In this document: one piece after another, positions 1 through 5,903 of the stretch | Position numbering within the stretch: position 1 is the first letter of the stretch | How the letters are laid out: the number at the start of each line of letters is the position of its first letter | NCBI GenBank assembly: GCA_022712475.1 | Contig: JALAGK010000593.1 | Span: 1-5,903, forward strand | DNA: 5,903 nucleotides | Direction of reading: 5' to 3' | DNA from: Enterobacteriaceae bacterium | Lineage (GTDB): Bacteria > Pseudomonadota > Gammaproteobacteria > Enterobacterales > Enterobacteriaceae | Notes under the pieces: model-generated | Seen by the model: only the letters and a program-made list of their open reading frames with translations | Databases searched by the model: none | What the model was told of the DNA's origin: nothing | Position numbers and translations under genes: made by a program

Positions 1-2061
1 CGTATTACCACGCTTGCCGATAACGGTGACCACTTTAACGCCCAGGTGGAATACATGCCGTCGCCGGAAATCGAAGAGCGCGAGCAGGAAGTGCTTGTGC
101 GCACGGCGATTAGCCAGTTTGAAGGCTATATCAAGCTGAACAAAAAAATCCCGCCTGAAGTGCTGACGTCGCTTAACAGCATTGACGATCCGGCACGTCT
201 TGCCGACACCATCGCGGCTCATATGCCGCTCAAACTTGCTGACAAGCAGTCTGTGCTGGAGATGTCCGACGTTAACGAACGTCTGGAATATTTGATGGCG
301 ATGATGGAGTCTGAAATCGATCTGCTGCAGGTTGAAAAGCGTATTCGCAACCGCGTGAAAAAGCAGATGGAAAAAAGTCAGCGCGAGTACTATCTGAATG
401 AGCAAATGAAAGCGATTCAGAAAGAGCTTGGCGAGATGGATGATGCGCCGGACGAAATCGAAGCGCTTAAGCGCAAGATTGACGCGGCAAAAATGCCAAA
501 AGACGCGAAAGAGAAAGCGGAAGCTGAGCTGCAAAAGCTCAAAATGATGTCGCCGATGTCTGCCGAAGCAACCGTAGTACGCGGTTATATCGACTGGATG
601 GTTCAGGTGCCGTGGAATGCGCGCAGCAAAGTGAAAAAAGACCTGCGTCAGGCTCAGGAAATCCTCGATACTGACCACTACGGCCTTGAGCGCGTCAAAG
701 ACCGTATTCTTGAATATCTCGCGGTGCAGAGCCGCGTGAACAAGCTTAAAGGGCCCATTCTGTGCCTCGTTGGACCGCCAGGGGTTGGTAAAACCTCGCT
801 GGGGCAGTCCATCGCTAAAGCGACCGGACGCAAGTATGTGCGCATGGCGCTGGGGGGTGTGCGTGATGAAGCGGAAATTCGTGGTCACCGTCGTACTTAC
901 ATTGGCTCAATGCCGGGTAAACTGATTCAGAAAATGGCGAAAGTGGGGGTGCGTAACCCGCTGTTCCTGCTTGATGAAATCGACAAAATGTCGTCCGATA
1001 TGCGTGGCGATCCGGCGTCCGCACTGCTTGAGGTGCTGGATCCTGAGCAGAACGTAGCGTTCAATGATCACTACCTTGAAGTGGATTACGACTTGAGCGA
1101 TGTGATGTTTGTGGCGACCTCTAACTCCATGAACATCCCAGCCCCGTTATTGGATCGTATGGAAGTGATTCGTCTGTCGGGTTACACCGAAGATGAGAAG
1201 CTAAACATTGCCAAACGTCACCTTCTGTCTAAGCAGATTGAGCGTAACGCGCTGAAAAAAGGCGAGTTGACGGTTGATGACAGCGCTATTATCGGCATCA
1301 TCCGCTACTACACCCGTGAGGCAGGCGTGCGTGGACTTGAGCGCGAAATCTCCAAGCTGTGCCGCAAGGCGGTGAAACAGCTGCTGCTGGATAAATCGCT
1401 TAAGCATATTCACATTAACGGCGATAACCTGAAGGAATATCTGGGCGTACAGCGCTTTGATTATGGCCGTGCAGACAACGAAAACCGCGTGGGTCAGGTT
1501 ACCGGTCTGGCGTGGACGGAAGTGGGCGGCGACCTGCTGACCATTGAAACCGCCTGCGTACCGGGTAAAGGCAAGCTGACCTATACGGGGTCGTTGGGTG
1601 AGGTGATGCAGGAGTCCATTCAGGCTGCACTCACCGTGGTACGCGCGCGCGCAGAGAAACTCGGCATCAACACCGATTTCTACGAAAAACGCGACATCCA
1701 TGTGCACGTACCGGAAGGGGCCACGCCGAAAGACGGTCCGAGCGCCGGTATTGCCATGTGTACTGCACTGGTTTCATGCCTCACCGGTAACCCTGTGCGC
1801 GCCGATGTTGCCATGACGGGGGAAATCACCCTGCGCGGTCAGGTGTTGCCGATTGGTGGTCTGAAAGAAAAACTGCTGGCGGCACACCGTGGTGGTATCA
1901 AAACGGTACTGATCCCGGACGAAAACAAACGCGATCTTGAAGAAATTCCGGATAACGTTATCGCAGATCTGGATATCCATCCGGTGAAACGCATTGAAGA
2001 AGTCTTGTCCCTGGCGTTGCAGAATGCGCCGTTCGGCATGGAAGTGGCGACGGCAAAATAG
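1..2061 (+). CDS. lon: ATP-dependent protease Lon (5' end missing)
   Basis: Lon is a cytoplasmic homohexameric AAA+ serine protease that unfolds and degrades misfolded and short-lived regulatory proteins. Reading frame 1 is open from the first base, and 686 codons precede the TAA-type stop (TAG at 2059-2061). Aligning motifs to the 784-residue E. coli protein as I remember it shows exactly 98 N-terminal residues lie outside the window, so the frame's first internal GTG/ATG is not the true start. Visible parts in order: the end of the N-terminal substrate-binding domain, a long charged helical stretch (about nt 330-450), Walker A GPPGVGKT (nt 772-795), Walker B FLLDEID (nt 964-984), then the protease domain with the catalytic Ser in PKDGPSAG (nt 1741-1743, E. 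coli S679) and the catalytic Lys in GGLKEKL (nt 1870-1872, E. coli K722). All key residues are present and there is no frameshift, so the enzyme should be active. Its promoter (heat-shock sigma32 in E. coli) is upstream of the window. Confidence 0.99.
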   Translation, partial: RITTLADNGDHFNAQVEYMPSPEIEEREQEVLVRTAISQFEGYIKLNKKIPPEVLTSLNSIDDPARLADTIAAHMPLKLADKQSVLEMSDVNERLEYLMAMMESEIDLLQVEKRIRNRVKKQMEKSQREYYLNEQMKAIQKELGEMDDAPDEIEALKRKIDAAKMPKDAKEKAEAELQKLKMMSPMSAEATVVRGYIDWMVQVPWNARSKVKKDLRQAQEILDTDHYGLERVKDRILEYLAVQSRVNKLKGPILCLVGPPGVGKTSLGQSIAKATGRKYVRMALGGVRDEAEIRGHRRTYIGSMPGKLIQKMAKVGVRNPLFLLDEIDKMSSDMRGDPASALLEVLDPEQNVAFNDHYLEVDYDLSDVMFVATSNSMNIPAPLLDRMEVIRLSGYTEDEKLNIAKRHLLSKQIERNALKKGELTVDDSAIIGIIRYYTREAGVRGLEREISKLCRKAVKQLLLDKSLKHIHINGDNLKEYLGVQRFDYGRADNENRVGQVTGLAWTEVGGDLLTIETACVPGKGKLTYTGSLGEVMQESIQAALTVVRARAEKLGINTDFYEKRDIHVHVPEGATPKDGPSAGIAMCTALVSCLTGNPVRADVAMTGEITLRGQVLPIGGLKEKLLAAHRGGIKTVLIPDENKRDLEEIPDNVIADLDIHPVKRIEEVLSLALQNAPFGMEVATAK

Positions 2062-2094
2062 TGACCTGACGCAAAGACAAGCGATAAAAAAAGC

Positions 2095-2130
2095 GCTGGC
2101 AGGTGAATTCTCACTTGCCAGCTTTTTTTT
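2095..2130 (+). terminator. Intrinsic terminator of lon
   Basis: A 12-bp stem, GCTGGCAGGTGA (2095-2106) with TCACTTGCCAGC (2111-2122), encloses an ATTC loop; all pairs are Watson-Crick except one G-T wobble. Eight T residues follow immediately (2123-2130). It begins 33 bp after the lon stop. A run of seven A residues (2086-2092) precedes the stem, so it could also work weakly for transcripts on the other strand, although no minus-strand gene points here. Confidence 0.95.
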
Positions 2131-2160
2131 GTCTGGCTAACTTAAATACCGTCTGGCTAA
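2131..2160. repeat. 10-bp direct repeat after the lon terminator
   Basis: GTCTGGCTAA occurs at 2131-2140 and again at 2151-2160, so the unit start-to-start distance is 20 bp, near two helical turns. The second copy also begins a small inverted repeat, GTCTG (2151-2155) with CAGAC (2166-2170). The copies are exact; whether they bind a protein or are a chance or slippage product is not known. Confidence 0.6.
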
Positions 2161-2191
2161 TTTTTCAGACAAAGGCCTGCAACAACGGGTG

Positions 2192-2220
2192 TTGTAAGGG
2201 CATAACAGGCCTGATATAAC
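2192..2220 (+). promoter_or_regulatory. Main candidate hupB promoter (sigma70)
   Basis: The -35 box TTGTAA (2192-2197) and -10 box TATAAC (2215-2220) are separated by the optimal 17 bp, and a GC-rich discriminator (GCTGCGCGG) follows. The -10 region resembles the equivalent E. coli hupB sequence as I remember it. E. coli hupB is driven by several promoters; a second -10-like TATAAA at 2257-2262 lacks a good -35 and is weaker. The element sits within inverted repeats (AGGCCTG 2173-2179 with CAGGCCT 2206-2212, and ACAAC 2182-2186 with GTTGT 2191-2195). Confidence 0.7.
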
Positions 2221-2284
2221 TGCTGCGCGGTCGCGTTCCTGAGGATTTGGGCGCGATATAAATAATAATGAGAGGAAGAGAAGA

Positions 2285-2557
2285 GTGAATAAATCTCAAC
2301 TGATAGAGAAGATTGCCGCAAATGCTGATATTTCTAAAGCTGCGGCTGGTCGAGTGTTGGACGCATTTCTGGATTCTGTTACCGAGTCTCTGAAATCCGG
2401 GGATGACGTGGCTCTGGTGGGTTTTGGCACTTTTGCAGTTAAAGAGCGTGCTGCCCGTACTGGCCGTAATCCACAAACTGGCAAAGAAATCAAAATCGCT
2501 GCTGCTAAAGTACCTGGCTTTAAAGCAGGTAAAGCGCTTAAAGACGCTGTTAACTAA
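2285..2557 (+). CDS. hupB: DNA-binding protein HU-beta
   Basis: This encodes one subunit of HU, the small basic nucleoid protein that acts as a dimer (HU-alpha/HU-beta) to bend and compact DNA and assist replication, repair and transcription. The 90-residue product has the exact family length. The start is GTG at 2285, as in E. coli, supported by AGAGGA (2271-2276) about 8 nt upstream. The N-terminal half forms the two-helix dimer base ([20 protein letters not shown]). The saddle follows with the conserved GFGTF (residues 46-50), then the DNA-embracing arm containing [10 protein letters not shown] (residues 60-69) with the intercalating proline at position 63. Substitutions relative to E. coli are mostly in the helices (VLDAF for ALDAI) and near the C-terminus (PGFKAG for PSFRAG). 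In E. coli, HU-beta expression is growth-phase dependent and the unpaired protein is a Lon substrate, which is an interesting match to its neighbour. It is transcribed alone, judging by terminators on both sides. Confidence 0.98.
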   Translation: MNKSQLIEKIAANADISKAAAGRVLDAFLDSVTESLKSGDDVALVGFGTFAVKERAARTGRNPQTGKEIKIAAAKVPGFKAGKALKDAVN

Positions 2558-2604
2558 AACCGCGTTGGCTCCCTGAGGAGCACCGCTTGCAGTCATGCCG
2601 AAAG

Positions 2605-2630
2605 GGTACATCGTCAGATGTGCCTTTTTT
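2605..2630 (+). terminator. Intrinsic terminator of hupB
   Basis: GGTACATC (2605-2612) pairs with GATGTGCC (2617-2624) across a GTCA loop, with a single T-G wobble, and six T residues follow (2625-2630). A smaller hairpin just after the hupB stop, GCTCC (2568-2572) with GGAGC (2577-2581), has no T run and may instead stabilise the mRNA 3' end. The region between this terminator and ppiD holds no gene. Confidence 0.9.
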
Positions 2631-2731
2631 ATTGTGCAAAAATGCCAATCCGGGCTGACAATCACCCCGGTTTCTTGTCACAATACGCCTTTATTGCGTA
2701 GCCGCTACCGCGTGCTGCGTCAGGTAAAGCA

Positions 2732-2759
2732 GTTACACTACAGCGGAGTGTGGTTACAC
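2732..2759 (+). promoter_or_regulatory. Upstream region of ppiD with repeated GTTACAC
   Basis: GTTACAC occurs at 2732-2738 and 2753-2759, 21 bp apart and ending just before the ppiD ATG. The first copy contains TACACT (2734-2739), a possible -10 box, but no good -35 lies 16-18 bp upstream. A weak ribosome-binding GGAG at 2745-2748 lies between the copies, 12 nt from the start. In E. coli ppiD is reported to respond to CpxR and sigma32; I could not find a convincing CpxR double GTAAA box here (only one GTAAA at 2724-2728) or a sigma32 promoter. The promoter is therefore unassigned. Confidence 0.3.
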
Positions 2760-2760
2760 C

Positions 2761-4632
2761 ATGATGGACAATTTACGCTCGGCGGCTAATCACGTCGTGC
2801 TCAAGGTAATTCTGGGTTTAATTATCGTGTCATTCGTTCTGACTGGCGTAGGTAACTACCTGATTGGCGGTGACAATAATTACGCCGCGAAAGTGAACGG
2901 CCAGGAAATCAGCCGCGCTCAGTTCGAGAATGATGTGGCAAATGAGCGTAATCGCCAGCAGCAGCAGCTGGGTGAGCGTTTTTCTGAGCTGGCTGGCAAT
3001 GACGGTTACATGTCTGCCATGCGCCAACAGGTGTTACAGCGCGCCATTGATGAGGTGTTGCTGAGTCAATATGCCAAAGAACTGGGACTGAACATCAGTG
3101 ATGACCAGGTCAAACAGGCCATTTTCAGCGAGCCGGCGTTTCAGTCTAACGGTAAGTTCGATAACGAACGCTACAACGCCATTATCAGCAACATGCGTAT
3201 TACACCCGATCAGTACGCTCAGGCGCTGCGTAAGCAACTGACCACCCAACAACTGGCAGGTGCGATTGTGGGTAGCGATTTCCTGCTACCGGGCGAAACG
3301 GAATCGCTGGCGGCGCTGGTTACCCAGCAGCGCGTAGTGCGTGAAGCCACAGTGAACGTGAATGCGCTGGCGCAAAAGCAGCAGGTTTCTGATGATGAAA
3401 TCAAAGCCTACTACGAGCAGAACAAGACCCGCTTTATGGCACCTGAGCAGTACCGCGTGAGCTACATTAAGCTCGATGCGGCGTCCATGAACGAAGAAGT
3501 GAGTGACGCTGAAATTCAGTCCTGGTACGATCAGAATCGTGCGCAGTTTACGCAACCCGCGCGCTATCGCTACAGTGTGATTCAGACCAAATCAGACGCT
3601 GATGCGAAAGCTGTGCTGGATGTGCTCAACAAGGGTGGCGATTTTGCTACGCTTGCCAAAGAAAAATCCACCGACATCATTTCCGCGCGTAACGGCGGTG
3701 ACATGGGTTGGCTGGAAGCCTCTACCATGCCGGATGAACTTAAAAACGCGAATCTGACCGAAAAAGGCCAGTTGTCTGGTGTTATTAAATCTTCCGTGGG
3801 TTTCCTGGTTGCGCGTCTTGATGATATGCAGCCGGAGCAGGTGAAACCGCTGGCGGAGGTGCGCAATGACATCATTGGTAAAGTGAAGCAGGAAAAAGCG
3901 CTGGATGCATACTACGCGCTGCAGCAGAAAGTGAGCGATGCGGCGAGCAATGATAATGAATCCCTCGCCAGCGCCGAGCAGGCTGCGGGTGTGAAAGCAG
4001 TCGAAACGGGCTGGTTTGGTCGTGATAACCTGCCGCAGGAACTCAACTTTAAGCCGGTTGCAGATGCTATCTTTGGCGGCTCACTGGTTGGGGTCAATAA
4101 CACGCCAGGCAGCAACTCTGACATCATCACCGTTGACGGCGACCGTGCGTTTGTACTGCGCGTTGCAGAGCACAAACCAGAAGCTGAAAAACCGCTGGAG
4201 CAGGTACGTAACGAGGTTGTCGTGGCCGTACAGCGCCAGAAAGCAGAACAGCAGGCGAAAGCTGACGCTGACAAACTGCTGGCTGCGCTGAAGAAAGGCG
4301 AAGGCGACAGCGCGCTTGCCGCGGCGAACCTGAGCTTCGGTCAGCCGAAGACCCTGAGTCGCACCGATCAGGACCCTATGACGCAGACCGTCTTTGACCT
4401 GCCGCTACCGGAGAAAGGCAAGTCGAGCTACGGCGTGGGTAACGATATGCAGGGCAACGTGGTGTTGATTGCCCTTGATGCGGTGCGCAGTGGTGAAATG
4501 CCAGCAGAGCAGAAGAAGGCGATGGCGCAGGGGCTGACCCAAAATAACGCGCAAATTACCTTCGAAGCACTGATGGATAGCCTGCGTAAATCAGCAAAAA
4601 TCAAACTGGGTAATATTGCGACCCAGCAGTAA
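2761..4632 (+). CDS. ppiD: Periplasmic chaperone PpiD (parvulin-like foldase)
   Basis: PpiD is an inner-membrane-anchored periplasmic chaperone that associates with the SecYEG translocon and helps newly exported proteins leave it and fold. The product has 623 residues, the same as E. coli PpiD as I remember it. Residues 1-11 are a short cytoplasmic tail, and about 13-36 form one uncleaved transmembrane segment (LKVILGLIIVSFVLTGV core). About 40-200 resemble the SurA-type chaperone region, and about 266-355 form the parvulin (PpiC) domain, including NGGDMGWLE (311-319) and the SSVGFLVARLDD end (344-355). The C-terminal part is rich in Gln, Ala and Lys helices. In E. coli the parvulin domain is described as having little or no prolyl isomerase activity, so chaperoning is the likelier role. 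The start is ATGATG; I chose the first ATG because it matches the family N-terminus MMDxLR. The Shine-Dalgarno is weak. Terminators on both sides indicate a single-gene unit. Confidence 0.98.
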   Translation: MMDNLRSAANHVVLKVILGLIIVSFVLTGVGNYLIGGDNNYAAKVNGQEISRAQFENDVANERNRQQQQLGERFSELAGNDGYMSAMRQQVLQRAIDEVLLSQYAKELGLNISDDQVKQAIFSEPAFQSNGKFDNERYNAIISNMRITPDQYAQALRKQLTTQQLAGAIVGSDFLLPGETESLAALVTQQRVVREATVNVNALAQKQQVSDDEIKAYYEQNKTRFMAPEQYRVSYIKLDAASMNEEVSDAEIQSWYDQNRAQFTQPARYRYSVIQTKSDADAKAVLDVLNKGGDFATLAKEKSTDIISARNGGDMGWLEASTMPDELKNANLTEKGQLSGVIKSSVGFLVARLDDMQPEQVKPLAEVRNDIIGKVKQEKALDAYYALQQKVSDAASNDNESLASAEQAAGVKAVETGWFGRDNLPQELNFKPVADAIFGGSLVGVNNTPGSNSDIITVDGDRAFVLRVAEHKPEAEKPLEQVRNEVVVAVQRQKAEQQAKADADKLLAALKKGEGDSALAAANLSFGQPKTLSRTDQDPMTQTVFDLPLPEKGKSSYGVGNDMQGNVVLIALDAVRSGEMPAEQKKAMAQGLTQNNAQITFEALMDSLRKSAKIKLGNIATQQ

Positions 4633-4679
4633 TCTCTCGAGGCGGATTGTGTTTTCCGCGCAACGAGTTGCAACATCTG

Positions 4680-4701
4680 AAGGCCGCTTTCGCGGCCTTT
4701 T
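4680..4701 (+). terminator. Intrinsic terminator of ppiD
   Basis: AAGGCCGC (4680-4687) pairs perfectly with GCGGCCTT (4692-4699) across a TTTC loop, followed by a short T tract (4698-4701). The stem is strong but the T run is brief, so termination may be incomplete. Two smaller inverted repeats lie between the ppiD stop and this hairpin: GCGGA (4642-4646) with TCCGC (4655-4659), and GCAAC (4660-4664) with GTTGC (4667-4671). Confidence 0.85.
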
Positions 4702-4711
4702 CCATATCTGA

Positions 4712-5116
<405 letters not shown>

Positions 5117-5154
5117 GCTACATCGCATAGCGCCCAGAGCGTTTTTTGCTACGC

Positions 5155-5189
5155 TGTAGAGGTCATACCAGTTTGGTGTGGCCTCTGTA
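5155..5189 (+). other. Large stem-loop in the ybaV-fadM gap
   Basis: Positions 5158-5170 pair with 5174-5186 over a three-base GTT loop: 13 consecutive pairs, of which 5163-5181 and 5166-5178 are T-G wobbles. Three more pairs, two of them wobbles, extend the stem to 5155-5189. The wobbles favour folding in + strand RNA. There is no T run afterwards (CGTTATTGGGG), so it does not look like a standard terminator. It overlaps the FadR-like operator and could affect ybaV mRNA ends or the fadM leader. Confidence 0.6.
5157..5173 (-). promoter_or_regulatory. Candidate FadR operator upstream of fadM
   Basis: Read on the minus strand, this 17-mer is AACTGGTATGACCTCTA. It matches the general form of enterobacterial FadR sites (ANCTGGTCNGACCTGTT as I recall it), keeping the CTGGT and GACCT core half sites. 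FadR represses fad genes until long-chain acyl-CoA releases it, and E. coli fadM is a described FadR target. The site lies 92 bp before the fadM start, a suitable place. I could not define the promoter it would control. Confidence 0.55.
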
Positions 5190-5264
5190 CGTTATTGGGG
5201 CTGAGGAAGATGGATGCCGTTGTTCCAGGCCCGTAACACCATAAAAACAGTAAAGGTTGCCGCT

Positions 5265-5669
5265 ATGCAGACGCAAATTAAGGTACGGGGATATCACCTC
5301 GATGTTTATCAGCACGTCAATAACGCACGTTATCTGGAGTTTCTTGAAGAAGCGCGCTGGGAGGCGCTCGAGACTCAGGCTGCCTTTCGCTGGTTAACGC
5401 AGCACGATATCGCTTTTGTGGTGGTGAACATTAATATCAACTATCGTCGTCCGGCGGTGTTGGGAGATGTGTTGAAAGTGGTGAGCCGCCTTGAGCAACT
5501 CAATGGTAAAAGTGGTGTATTGCGCCAGGATATTCATCTGGAGCCGGAGGGCGAGATGGTTGCCGATGCCTTAATTACGTTTGTCTGCATCGACCTTAAA
5601 ACGCACAAGGCGCTGGCACTGGAGGGAGAGTTGCGCCAGCATCTGGAACAAATGATGGCAGAACGCTAA
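5265..5669 (+). CDS. fadM: Long-chain acyl-CoA thioesterase FadM (thioesterase III)
   Basis: FadM hydrolyses long-chain acyl-CoA thioesters that resist beta-oxidation, such as those arising from oleate, in the cytoplasm. The 134-residue product is a single hotdog-fold (4HBT family) domain, two residues longer than E. coli YbaW. The active-site motif GYHLDVYQHVNNARYLEFLE is near the N-terminus, with the probable catalytic Asp at residue 13. The helix that follows (EEARWEALE) and the strands FVVVNININYRRPA and VADALITFVCIDL complete the fold. I start at ATG 5265 because it matches the E. coli N-terminus MQTQIKVRGYH and has AAAGG (5252-5256) 8 nt upstream. The frame is open further back to ATG 5214, which has its own GAGGA 6 nt upstream and would add 17 residues. 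FadR control is likely (see the operator upstream). Confidence 0.96.
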   Translation: MQTQIKVRGYHLDVYQHVNNARYLEFLEEARWEALETQAAFRWLTQHDIAFVVVNININYRRPAVLGDVLKVVSRLEQLNGKSGVLRQDIHLEPEGEMVADALITFVCIDLKTHKALALEGELRQHLEQMMAER

Positions 5670-5676
5670 AGCGTAA

Positions 5677-5826
5677 AAGGGTATTCGCGTCCTGGACACG
5701 TCGTACGGCGTGACCGGGGCGCAGGTAAAGGCCGTGATTGATGCCGTAGACGAGCTCCGGCTATGCCATCTGCGCGCGGCTGCTCAAGCGGGTTACGTCA
5801 GCCCTAATCAAACCCAACATAGATAA
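5677..5826 (+). pseudogene. Unidentified open frame, possibly a gene remnant
   Basis: After an in-frame TAA at 5674-5676 the frame is open for 49 codons to TAA 5824-5826. It reads KGIRVLDTSYGVTGAQ, then a run resembling an amphipathic helix (VKAVIDAVDELRLCHLRAAA), then a polar tail ending QTQHR. Codon choice is rich in G/C third positions and looks enterobacterial, which is why I list it. There is no ATG and no Shine-Dalgarno; GTG at 5710 or 5734 are the only usual starts. It lies 8 bp after the fadM stop. It may be the tail of a truncated gene, possibly phage-derived, or chance openness; I do not recognise the product. Confidence 0.25.
5687..5722 (+). repeat. 36-nt imperfect palindrome without spacer
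   Basis: The left arm 5687-5704 pairs with the right arm 5705-5722 in 17 of 18 positions: 14 Watson-Crick pairs, three T-G wobbles (5690-5719, 5693-5716, 5701-5708) and one A-A mismatch (5696-5713). The centre is CGTACG (5702-5707). In every wobble the T is on the left arm, so the fold is best in + strand RNA. No T run follows, so it is not a standard intrinsic terminator. Its sequence does not resemble enterobacterial REP elements. Confidence 0.7.
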
Positions 5827-5903
5827 CCCTGCCATGATCTTGCCAAACGCTGTGAGCCACGCAGGTGTAGCCCATAGCCCAGCCTTTGAAGCCCTTATTT
5901 AGC

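Larger units (their letters stand above)
5670..5903. other. Unassigned sequence after fadM (no QueC visible)
   Basis: These 234 bp carry no gene I recognise. In E. coli the convergent queC gene follows fadM, but the minus strand here shows none of the QueC C-terminal features, such as its cysteine-rich zinc-binding segment. Contents: an inverted repeat ACGCT/AGCGT (5663-5674) across the fadM stop, a 36-nt palindrome (5687-5722), an open + frame ending at 5826, and a - frame entering from the right edge and ending at 5804. The GC content falls toward the right end. It could be a lineage-specific intergenic junction, a decayed gene, or the edge of an inserted element. Confidence 0.5.

Noticed and set aside
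1201..1707. 168-codon minus-strand open frame within lon
   Set aside because: It lies wholly antisense to the conserved AAA+ and protease domains of lon, has no family resemblance, and reflects lon codon bias.
2165..2665. 166-codon minus-strand open frame across hupB
   Set aside because: It covers hupB antisense, its promoter and its terminator; its translation is unlike any family I know and has no ribosome-binding support.
2675..2680. TTGTCA as a -35 box for ppiD
   Set aside because: No acceptable -10 hexamer is found 16-18 bp downstream.
2595..2789. Short plus-strand frame between hupB and ppiD
   Set aside because: It starts inside the hupB terminator region, lacks a ribosome-binding site and runs into ppiD out of frame.
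5129..5147. Possible ybaV terminator, AGCGC/GCGTT followed by T residues
   Set aside because: The stem is only five pairs with one wobble, and part of the T run is used in the stem, so it is too weak to call.
5812..5818. ACCCAAC resembling one end of an integron attC site
   Set aside because: No matching GTTRRRY box or attC-type arms lie at a suitable distance, so the 7-mer is likely chance.

Overview
This window is an ordinary enterobacterial chromosome segment for about 5.67 kb, followed by about 230 bp that I cannot place. The proteins are close to their Escherichia coli counterparts in sequence and length, but carry many substitutions. The source is therefore a member of the Enterobacteriaceae other than E. 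coli itself (Enterobacter, Citrobacter, Klebsiella, Cronobacter or a relative); I cannot name the genus from sequence alone. All confident genes lie on the + strand in the order lon (5' truncated by the window edge), hupB, ppiD, ybaV, fadM (ybaW).

Layout: positions 1-2061 hold codons 99 to stop of lon, the ATP-dependent protease, closed by a strong intrinsic terminator at 2095-2130. Positions 2131-2284 form the hupB regulatory region, with a short direct repeat and a good sigma70 promoter inside nested inverted repeats. hupB (2285-2557, GTG start) encodes the beta subunit of the HU nucleoid protein and has its own terminator. ppiD (2761-4632) encodes an inner-membrane-anchored periplasmic chaperone and also ends in a terminator. 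ybaV (4781-5116) encodes a small exported helix-hairpin-helix protein. The 148-bp gap between ybaV and the fadM start holds a FadR-operator-like sequence inside a large stem-loop. fadM (5265-5669) encodes a hotdog-fold long-chain acyl-CoA thioesterase.

In function the neighbours are linked loosely: protein quality control in the cytoplasm (Lon) and periplasm (PpiD), nucleoid structure (HU-beta, itself a known Lon substrate when not assembled into heterodimer), and fatty-acid catabolism (FadM). Terminators after lon, hupB and ppiD suggest largely separate transcription units. fadM may be partly fed by read-through from ybaV, since I see no convincing terminator between them.

The region after fadM (5670-5903) is the least ordinary part. 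In E. coli the convergent gene queC follows fadM; here no QueC C-terminus is visible on the - strand. Instead there is a 36-nt imperfect palindrome with no spacer, lying in a short open frame with coding-like composition, and a possible gene tail entering from the right edge on the - strand. I do not recognise any of these. They may mark the edge of an inserted element or simply a lineage-specific junction. I did not find convincing evidence of a complete new system inside the window.
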